Part shown: positions 58,006-64,000 of the stretch, in pieces
Position numbering within the stretch: the first letter of the stretch is position 1
How the letters are laid out: each line of letters opens with the position of its first letter
Assembly: GCA_000621425.1 (NCBI GenBank)
Contig: JHYJ01000003.1
Coordinates: 284,913 to 348,912, forward strand
DNA length: 64,000 nt
Source: Lachnospiraceae bacterium AB2028
Lineage (GTDB): Bacteria > Bacillota > Clostridia > Lachnospirales > Lachnospiraceae
Direction: 5' to 3'
Translations under genes and position numbers: made by a program
The notes under the pieces: generated by a model
Database searches by the model: none
What the model was told of the DNA's origin: nothing
The model's input: the letters and a program-made list of their open reading frames with translations, nothing else

Positions 58006-58102
58006 GTCTTACTCATTCACATTGCGAACATACGATAGCGCACCAGCGCGACATGAGCATGTAGCCAGCGGAATGCGAATGGGCACCGCATTTACAAACT
58101 TG
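58006..58102. repeat. 98-base palindromic repeat, copy 2
   Basis: Same orientation as copy 1 at 42075-42172, one base shorter. It ends 18 bases beyond the stop of the Fic gene. Confidence 0.8.
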
Positions 58103-58119
58103 TTTTTTTGAAACCACTA

Positions 58120-59031
58120 TCAGTACTGAATTTCCAACATATCCATAAGTCTTTTAAATGTATCCTGCCCGTCCAAGCAGGTATCAGTAAGCCAGCCCTT
58201 TTCATTTCTCCATTCGGAGAGACCTCTGTAATAGTAATTTTTATTCGCATCCTCGATGATAAAAGGTATCACACCATGCCGCAGGCACTCCTTTAATGCT
58301 ACAAGGCGTCCGACTCTGCCGTTTCCATCCTGAAACGGATGTATATACTCAAACTCGGCATGCAAAGCTATGATATCCTCTAATGTGACATTTTCTTTGG
58401 TGTTGTACTCATTAAGCAAATCCATCATGTGCTTATGAACATCCGATGGTTTGGATGTTTCCCGGCCACCTACTACATTCGCACGTTTTTTATAATCACC
58501 AACAGCAAACCATCCAAATGTTGAATCCTTCGTATCATGCTTTATGATAAAATGCAGCTGTTTGATAATATCCTCGGTCAGTTCATCCTCCGCAATATCT
58601 ATTACATAATCGATTGCTCGGAAATGATGTACTGTTTCCAACACATCATCTACAGGGATGCCGTCACCCACATCAAGGGTGTTTGTCTCAAAAATCATCC
58701 TTGTCTGATCCTCAGACAGTTTACTTCCCTCAATATGATTGGAATTATATGTCATCCTGACCTGTAGCTCGTGATATAGTCCTCCCGGAAGTTTCATCTC
58801 TTTTTCTTCCCTAAGCACTTGTAATATCTTGTTTTCAGAGACTTCCTTCATCAAGTGCTTCGGATCCATGCCAAGATAATCTGCTATTCTTTGCAAAGTC
58901 CGATTTGAAAGTTTTTCGCCTTTTCCTATCTTAGCTATGGTTCTGGAAGAAAGTCCAAGCTGTGTAGAAAGCTCAGTCTTTCCAATTCCCCTATATTTAA
59001 GAGTTTTTTCAAGAATTTCATATGAAATCAC
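58120..59031 (-). CDS. Fic/DOC family protein with N-terminal helix-turn-helix
   Basis: 303 aa. Residues 1-60 are a Cro/CI-type helix-turn-helix (TELSTQLGLSSRTIAKIGKG). The inhibitory helix motif (S/T)xxxE(G/N) is visible as SNHIEG at 97-102, so this is a self-inhibited class II Fic. Catalytic loop HPFQDGNGRVGR at 231-242 is intact. Fic enzymes attach AMP or other groups to protein hydroxyls. The promoter is flanked by a 13-bp inverted repeat (59047-59094), suggesting self-repression through the N-terminal domain. Confidence 0.93.
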   Translation of the reverse strand: MISYEILEKTLKYRGIGKTELSTQLGLSSRTIAKIGKGEKLSNRTLQRIADYLGMDPKHLMKEVSENKILQVLREEKEMKLPGGLYHELQVRMTYNSNHIEGSKLSEDQTRMIFETNTLDVGDGIPVDDVLETVHHFRAIDYVIDIAEDELTEDIIKQLHFIIKHDTKDSTFGWFAVGDYKKRANVVGGRETSKPSDVHKHMMDLLNEYNTKENVTLEDIIALHAEFEYIHPFQDGNGRVGRLVALKECLRHGVIPFIIEDANKNYYYRGLSEWRNEKGWLTDTCLDGQDTFKRLMDMLEIQY

Positions 59032-59046
59032 ATGCTCACCCCTTTC

Positions 59047-59094
59047 AAAATCTTTACTTATTATAATGGAATTAAGGCAAAAAGTAAAGATTTT
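59047..59094 (-). promoter_or_regulatory. Promoter of fic with flanking 13-bp inverted repeat
   Basis: AAAATCTTTACTT (59047-59059) and AAGTAAAGATTTT (59082-59094) form a perfect inverted repeat. Between and inside them lie TTTACT and TATAAT (minus strand) with 17-base spacing: one arm contains the -35 and the other abuts the -10. A third half-site AAGTAAAGAT is at 59114-59123. Confidence 0.75.
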
Positions 59095-59157
59095 GACAGG
59101 ATATCGTTTATAGAAGTAAAGATGTACAAGAAAACGGGGTAAATTCTTGTCACATGG

Positions 59158-59571
59158 TTATGAATTAAGTCTGCGGTTCATCTTTTCGACGCGGATCCTG
59201 GTGGGAATATAGACGCACGCCCAGATTGCAACAAAACCTAAGGCAAATATGACCGTAAAGATCAGGATCTTATCCGCGGTGATCCATCCGTTTATCAGAT
59301 AAAACACAAGATAATCCACATACAGCACCGCTCCCTGGATCAGGGCCGCCGTCAGTTTCGGAAGTGTCTCAATCTGATGCACGATCGTAATGCCTGCCGC
59401 TATAAATGCCAGCACCGAGGTCGTCAAAACACCGGTAAATGCTTCCTGCACGGAAAGGCTTTCAATTTGCCCGGTCTTCCAAAGGAAATACCAGATCAAT
59501 GCCGTAATCACCGGACCACCCCAGGCGAACATAAGACCTCTTTTACAAAATTCCATGATATGCTTTTTCAT
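59158..59571 (-). CDS. DUF3021 membrane protein
   Basis: 137 aa from ATG 59569-59571 (MKKHIMEFCKRGLMFAWGGP), with AGGAG upstream. Four helices and a basic tail (PTRIRVEKMNRRL). Overlaps the LytTR gene stop by four bases, the standard DUF3021-LytTR arrangement. Confidence 0.88.
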   Translation of the reverse strand: MKKHIMEFCKRGLMFAWGGPVITALIWYFLWKTGQIESLSVQEAFTGVLTTSVLAFIAAGITIVHQIETLPKLTAALIQGAVLYVDYLVFYLINGWITADKILIFTVIFALGFVAIWACVYIPTRIRVEKMNRRLNS

Positions 59572-60008
59572 AACCCAAATCTCCTTCTGATCTCCGCAAA
59601 ACACCTTCTGGAAATGCATTCCGTATAGCCGCTTACAAACTCCGCATTCACGGCTCCCGACAAAAGAACCCTAAACCGCACGATCTTCTTTGCATTCGCG
59701 ATTGCTGATTTATTCAGTTTCACAAAGTCGGAAGGCAGCATGTCCTCCAGCTCATAAAGACGTTTCCTTACCACATACCTCTTTTTGTCGGAGTATAAGG
59801 CATAGGTTTTTTCGGTTTCCACAAAAAAGCATTCGATTTTCTCCGTCTCCAAAAGCCGTATTTCGTCTTCCAGATAGCCGGTGATCTGTCCGGTCACCTG
59901 ATCCTGCGTCACCAGCATTTCGATCTCATCAATGAGGGGCGTTCTTTCATGAACGTTTGCGATCACTTCCTCCTCACATTTCGGATTAAGATTCAATCTG
60001 AAAATCAT
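59568..60008 (-). CDS. LytTR DNA-binding regulator
   Basis: 146 aa from ATG 60006-60008 (MIFRLNLNPKCEEEVIANVH), with GAGGA eight bases upstream. The C-terminal LytTR domain has KIECFFVETEKTYALYSDKK, then DFVKLNKSAIANAKKIVRFR. No receiver domain. It starts one base inside the region between the acyltransferase stop (60010) and its own start, so the three genes form one operon. Confidence 0.9.
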   Translation of the reverse strand: MIFRLNLNPKCEEEVIANVHERTPLIDEIEMLVTQDQVTGQITGYLEDEIRLLETEKIECFFVETEKTYALYSDKKRYVVRKRLYELEDMLPSDFVKLNKSAIANAKKIVRFRVLLSGAVNAEFVSGYTECISRRCFAEIRRRFGL

Positions 60009-60009
60009 C

Positions 60010-61092
60010 TTAGTTTCCTCTTTTATCTTTTTTGATCCCGAGAACCATCCATCTGTAAACCGGGATTTTGGAAATGATCCCGTACAAAACAAACGGAACC
60101 GTAAAGGCAGCGACTGTACTTAAAAGGTAAGCGGGAATCGCAGAAATGGTTCCGGGCTTTACCAGCAGTACCGCTACCATCGAGATCCCAAGGTAATGGA
60201 ACACATACAATCCAAAGTTGTATCGGTTCATGAACCTCGTGAATCTGTTCTCAAAATCCCCGAATCTTGCCATGCCGCCTAAAATGGCCAGGCAGGCAAA
60301 CCAGGCATATGCCAAAAATACAGGTGTCCGGTTAACAGGTGCATCTGCATATACATTACCAAAGTTAGCAATGCAAAACAATAACCCGAGTATAATGGCA
60401 GGGATCAGGAATAAGGCAAAGTACTTTTTCAGCCGCTCTATCACCTCGTCATGTGAAAACACGAAGTATCCAAGGAAGAAAAGCAGTCCGTATAATCCGA
60501 ATCTGTAGACACAGATGATTGGTGTGTTCAGGATCTGACCAAATGCCCATACCGGTACTACAAACAGGATCATTGCAAGCACATTCGTTTTTTCACCCAT
60601 CTTCCAAAGACGATCTTTTTCAATTCTTCTGAAAAGGAGCAATAACATGGAAAGAATCCACAGTGTCTGGATGTACCAAAGGACCCCGATTCCGCTTACA
60701 CTCATGATCAGGAAGGCAACCGGAGCAGGCATTCCCTTCAGCATCTGAATGCCTTCTCCCATGCTCATGTTAAAGTATCCTTGAATAAACTGAAAAGCCA
60801 GAAGTCCGATGGTGGAAGGAACCAGAAGTTTCCTTGTTCTGGACTTTGCGAATTCCTTTCCGGAATGCTTATCCAGATAAAGCCTGGAACTGATCCCGGA
60901 TACCATAAACAGAATACACATAAACCAGGGGTATACAATGTACTGATAGACATCATAGTATTGAACATCCAGATCGGTAACTTTGCCGATCACTCCTACG
61001 ATGCCCTCCGCATTGTACATGTAAAGAATGTGGTAGATCACAACCAGCACAACCGTCATCCATCTGATATTATCAAGGAATTTTTTTCTCAT
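60010..61092 (-). CDS. Membrane acyltransferase (acyltransferase family 3)
   Basis: 360 aa with about ten helices and the family opening FLDNIRWMTVVLVVIYHILY, which includes the catalytic-type His (IYH). FMVSGISSRLYLDKHS and YNFGLYVFHYLGI are further signatures. Transfers acyl groups to surface sugars or other envelope molecules. First gene of an operon with LytTR and DUF3021, which probably regulate it or themselves. Confidence 0.88.
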   Translation of the reverse strand: MRKKFLDNIRWMTVVLVVIYHILYMYNAEGIVGVIGKVTDLDVQYYDVYQYIVYPWFMCILFMVSGISSRLYLDKHSGKEFAKSRTRKLLVPSTIGLLAFQFIQGYFNMSMGEGIQMLKGMPAPVAFLIMSVSGIGVLWYIQTLWILSMLLLLFRRIEKDRLWKMGEKTNVLAMILFVVPVWAFGQILNTPIICVYRFGLYGLLFFLGYFVFSHDEVIERLKKYFALFLIPAIILGLLFCIANFGNVYADAPVNRTPVFLAYAWFACLAILGGMARFGDFENRFTRFMNRYNFGLYVFHYLGISMVAVLLVKPGTISAIPAYLLSTVAAFTVPFVLYGIISKIPVYRWMVLGIKKDKRGN

Positions 61093-61218
61093 CTCTCATA
61101 CTCCGCAATGCTTGATCAATTTGCTCCCTTGACTACATCATACCTTTCATTTTCGAGCTTGTCATAAGATTTCGGTATTCGGTATCAAAATGAGGGTGAA
61201 CGGTATATTTGCACCCAA

Positions 61219-61248
61219 AAAGGGCACCATCCGAAGATGATACCCTTT
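61219..61248 (-). terminator. Terminator with UUCG tetraloop
   Basis: On the minus strand AAAGGGTATCATC-TTCG-GATGGTGCCCTTT, 13 bp with two G-T pairs, followed by TT. On the plus strand a T run (ATTTTTTT) lies a few bases on. It is 131 bases beyond the GNAT stop at 61379. Confidence 0.7.
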
Positions 61249-61378
61249 ACGTCTATTTTTTTGCTATTCCCTTACAGTTTGTTAAAAGGCCCCGTATTAG
61301 AGGGTTGATTTCTGCTAACTGTTTCCTTCTTTCTCCTGAACGTTAATTATTCTGCTTTAATGCGGAATATCAAAATCT

Positions 61379-61834
61379 TTATCTCTCCAACACAAATCTT
61401 ACGAGCTTAACATTTCCATCCATTTCTTCAGACACGATATCAAAACCGCATTTCTCTGTGTAAAATTTTACATTTTCACTTTTGTCTATCGGTGTTACCA
61501 ATGTAAACTTCTTCCAATCTGAATAAAATGACTTTGCAAATTTCATTGCGGCCGTTCCTATTCCTCTTCCCTGAAATTCCGGAATAACGCATAAACATGC
61601 GACTTCATATACTCCGGTTTCCAGCTCCTTACACGCAATGCATCCTACCGGTTTACTATCGCAAATGATCAGGAATTTAGAAATATCAATTATTGACTGC
61701 TCCATCATTTCTTTTGTCTGTCCGTATCCCGGGCATGTACCATATCTCAGAAAATCCTTATAAAAAGAAGCGTCATAAATGCTAACCAGAAGTTCAGCAT
61801 CTTCTATAGTTGCCTGTCTATACTCTGTTGCCAT
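61379..61834 (-). CDS. GNAT family N-acetyltransferase
   Basis: 151 aa. Motif A VACLCVIPEFQGRGIGTAAM and C-terminal VKFYTEKCGFDIVSEEMDGN. Single gene, acceptor unknown. Confidence 0.88.
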   Translation of the reverse strand: MATEYRQATIEDAELLVSIYDASFYKDFLRYGTCPGYGQTKEMMEQSIIDISKFLIICDSKPVGCIACKELETGVYEVACLCVIPEFQGRGIGTAAMKFAKSFYSDWKKFTLVTPIDKSENVKFYTEKCGFDIVSEEMDGNVKLVRFVLER

Positions 61835-61945
61835 AATTTACTAACTCCTAAAAATCCCTATATATGTGTTTGAATTTTCTGCCGGTCTTATTAGCCGGCA
61901 ATCTTCATGATAATTAAATTATCATCAAGTGATTCTGCAATATCT

Positions 61946-62287
61946 TTACACTGGTCTTACATAGATTTCAAACACATTATTAGTTGTACACGCAGATGCA
62001 TCAATTATCTTTTGGTAATCGATGGGCAATGCTTTCCCGATTTGATCAAATAAGAAACTTTTATAACACCTGTGGCCGGACATGATAAAGATTACATTAT
62101 TGTTTCCGACATCTATTGCCAGTCCCATATCATCATAGAACGGTCCCATATCCGTCGTAAGGACAACTATCTTCTCTACAGAATCCAGATCATAAACATA
62201 CTCCACAGAATCTACAACTGCCCTTATCTTATGATCAGTCAACGATAAAGAATCTTCATCCGTACTAACGCAGATTTTGTTTGTCAT
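61946..62287 (-). CDS. Hypothetical small protein
   Basis: 113 aa, soluble, with MTNKICVSTDEDSLSLTDHK at the start and YVYDLDSVEKIVVLTTDMGP in the middle. The strand-rich pattern resembles a PH-like fold, but no family was recognised. GGTGGG lies before the ATG. Confidence 0.6.
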   Translation of the reverse strand: MTNKICVSTDEDSLSLTDHKIRAVVDSVEYVYDLDSVEKIVVLTTDMGPFYDDMGLAIDVGNNNVIFIMSGHRCYKSFLFDQIGKALPIDYQKIIDASACTTNNVFEIYVRPV

Positions 62288-62491
62288 ATGATTTTCCCAC
62301 CTTTTAAGCTATAGCTCCGGAGCAACTCATTCACTCTATTAATTTAATATATCCCAGGAAGCATAATTCTGGATATCTATCCGGATATCTTTATTGTTTG
62401 TTCTATAGTCATAATACCACTATCTCCCTTTATATAAGTTTGTTCGCGTATTCAAAGTCAGCTATGCGTTTATTTATCCTGTTATCACATA

Positions 62492-63016
62492 TCAAGTGAA
62501 TTCGTCAAGAAGAATCCCATTATCCTTCATATAATTCATTATCTCGTTCTCATATCGAACCGGGATTGCAAGAATAGGTGAGGCTTTTTTCTTAGGGATA
62601 AAAAACATCCCTGTTCCATACAGCTTTATATATCTAAAATAATCCCATTGATATGTTACTTTTTGCATATTGTGGTTATCATATTCAATACCTTCTTTGC
62701 TAAAAGTATATGTCGTTCTTCCCTTTTTTAATAATTGCTTCATTATCATTCCGGAGCTTCGTACATACCCGAATGCACACATGGCACAGAATCCAAATAC
62801 CCCTGCGCATATTCCAACAATGATGCTTTTATAGCTTATTGCAAATAACACCGCCAAAACAAAGCATGCCACTGTGATCATACCATACATAATGTAACGC
62901 AATCGATAATTACGCACCTTGAATCTGGGATCTTCTTCCAGTTTCAAATCACATAAGATTACATTTACTACATCAAGTGCATATTGCTCATCACGATCTT
63001 CTACTTCAATAATCAT
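62492..63016 (-). CDS. YcxB-like membrane protein
   Basis: 174 aa. Two hydrophobic helices (about 44-65 and 67-88) followed by a small PH-like domain (TYTFSKEGIEYDNHNMQKVT, then YQWDYFRYIKLYGTGMFFIP) that matches the YcxB-like pattern. Likely membrane-bound with the domain inside. Role unknown. It lies 32 bases after the next gene on the same strand. Confidence 0.75.
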   Translation of the reverse strand: MIIEVEDRDEQYALDVVNVILCDLKLEEDPRFKVRNYRLRYIMYGMITVACFVLAVLFAISYKSIIVGICAGVFGFCAMCAFGYVRSSGMIMKQLLKKGRTTYTFSKEGIEYDNHNMQKVTYQWDYFRYIKLYGTGMFFIPKKKASPILAIPVRYENEIMNYMKDNGILLDEFT

Positions 63017-63048
63017 TCAATCTCTCCATATACCGTACAGCATTAACA

Positions 63049-64000
63049 TCATTCCAGCGGCATAGTACTCCTGCCATAATAACGATCTTTCACCTCACTC
63101 CACTTACCGCATCCGTCCTTATTCCAGATTTGGTTCCAATCATGACCAAACCAGTCTTCATACTCAGCATCTGTGCCTACATTATGGTAGGTATGATCAG
63201 TTACTAAAATATGGTCTATAAAGATAGTATCTTTTGGCTGATTAACTGTTATCCATTCCTCTTCAGACAGGTACAGGTAAAAACCGTCAACCCTTTCCAT
63301 ATCGACATCATCTCCAAAACAGAGTGTAAGATATATGTTCCCGCCTATCCGGTTATAAAACACTGATTGTGGACTATAATTAGGAATATTATGGCTGCAG
63401 GAACAAATTCTATCTGTTAAATCCTCCATCATTACATCATATCCACTAAAAAGGCATGTTTTTCCGTCAAAAATGTATGTATAATTCCTTCCGTCAACAA
63501 CTGTCGCTTTTATTCCAAGGATATTTTCTGAATCATATTCAAACCTGTCAGCATCACTGCTGAAGTTCAGTACACTGAGCCCTCTTATCTTACCCACCAT
63601 AATAGGAACCAATACTGACATTAACAGGAGCATTGCAAGTATGACCCATTTCCACTTGATCATTATTTGAATTATACTTAATTTGTCATCAGACCCATTC
63701 GCTTCTTTCTCATGAACAATATGAATACCTATATGGCCAACGCCAAGTATAAGTGATGCGATGATCAAAAAAATATTGATTCCATATATTCCTAAAAAAA
63801 GAAAAGCAAGCACAGGAAGCGTTGCTCCGGCTACAGGGAATCCGCAAAAAGAACTATACTGGTCTTGCATCGTTTTTGGGCTTTTAAAATACCTATGCCA
63901 GTACAATTCGTATAGAATCATCAGAAGAAAGGAAACGATCAGCCAGCAGTTCCACCGGCTCCATCCACGTATATTAAAATCGGAAAACACCAATACAATA
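63049..64000 (-). CDS. Hypothetical membrane protein, continues past the window edge
   Basis: At least 314 codons, open to the right edge, so the real start may lie outside. Three or four helices in the first 130 residues, then an extracytoplasmic domain with TVVDGRNYTYIFDGKTCLFS and a tail rich in Trp/Asp (DWFGHDWNQIWNKDG). No family recognised. Confidence 0.65.
   Translation of the reverse strand, partial: IVLVFSDFNIRGWSRWNCWLIVSFLLMILYELYWHRYFKSPKTMQDQYSSFCGFPVAGATLPVLAFLFLGIYGINIFLIIASLILGVGHIGIHIVHEKEANGSDDKLSIIQIMIKWKWVILAMLLLMSVLVPIMVGKIRGLSVLNFSSDADRFEYDSENILGIKATVVDGRNYTYIFDGKTCLFSGYDVMMEDLTDRICSCSHNIPNYSPQSVFYNRIGGNIYLTLCFGDDVDMERVDGFYLYLSEEEWITVNQPKDTIFIDHILVTDHTYHNVGTDAEYEDWFGHDWNQIWNKDGCGKWSEVKDRYYGRSTMPLE

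Noticed and set aside
18900-64000. An integron-like cassette array (many same-strand small genes with palindromes between)
   Set aside because: The repeats do not carry attC-type core sites, they are not present after each gene, and no integrase is seen.
1-64000. CRISPR array, tRNA, rRNA, prophage or insertion sequence
   Set aside because: No regularly spaced direct repeats, no clover-leaf or rRNA-like sequence, and no transposase, integrase or phage structural protein could be recognised.

Overview
The window looks like a chromosomal stretch of a motile, anaerobic, low-to-mid GC Clostridia, most likely a Lachnospiraceae (Butyrivibrio-like). This is inferred from gene content and codon use, not from a marker gene. 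It carries a flagellin with a SigD/sigma-28 type promoter, several flavodoxin and 2[4Fe-4S] ferredoxin proteins, EFR1-type and C_GCAxxG_C_C proteins, chromate-transporter half proteins and many clostridial regulators (LytTR/DUF3021 pairs, WYL, XRE, TetR, MarR, Fur). I saw no rRNA, tRNA, CRISPR array, integrase, transposase or phage gene.

Layout. 0-2.6 kb (+): a MoxR AAA ATPase overlapping a metallopeptidase-like/VWA partner. 2.6-13 kb: membrane protein and MATE exporter, a single large flagellin, a GNAT, a lipoprotein, a CbbX-type AAA ATPase carrying an RNA-polymerase-alpha-CTD-like module, a 0.5-kb gap with a strongly structured RNA, and an HD-GYP protein with a duplicated C-terminal module. 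13-19 kb: decayed genes, a GNAT-RsgA fusion GTPase, a tiny self-contained peptide gene, and a broken dicarboxylate symporter. 18.9-29.9 kb (nearly all -): HicAB toxin-antitoxin, a hydrolase, a flavoprotein/TetR/ABC exporter operon, GNATs, a kinase, two small Cys-rich paralogues and a C_GCAxxG_C_C protein. 30-32.6 kb: a metal-homeostasis cluster (Fur-family regulator, COG0523 GTPase, GTPase with a YcgQ-like tail) with three TTGCAAC-type operators over a perfect promoter. 32.6-34.1 kb: a small graveyard of immunity-type genes with a toxin tail. 34.1-51.2 kb: two copies of a LytTR-DUF3021-ferredoxin membrane module that have decayed in complementary ways, with carbamoyltransferase, ketopantoate reductase, GNATs, WYL regulator, EFR1 protein, flavodoxin/MarR pair and methyltransferase between them. 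51.3-64 kb: GNATs, TraX, methyltransferase, flavodoxin, kinase, DUF4143 ATPase, a Fic protein with a clear inverted-repeat operator, a second complete LytTR/DUF3021 pair and an acyltransferase.

From 18.9 kb to the right edge almost every gene lies on the minus strand. Many are single-gene or two-gene units with their own terminator, separated by short palindromic repeats and gene remnants. The impression is an accessory region that gains, duplicates and loses small genes, without a recognisable recombinase inside the window.

Best leads for new biology: the AAA-alphaCTD fusion and the structured RNA upstream of it; the metal-regulator operator array; the 22-codon peptide gene; the GNAT-RsgA fusion; the reciprocal decay of the LytTR/DUF3021/ferredoxin module; and the repeat families. 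All function statements come from reading translated sequence by eye. No database search was run.
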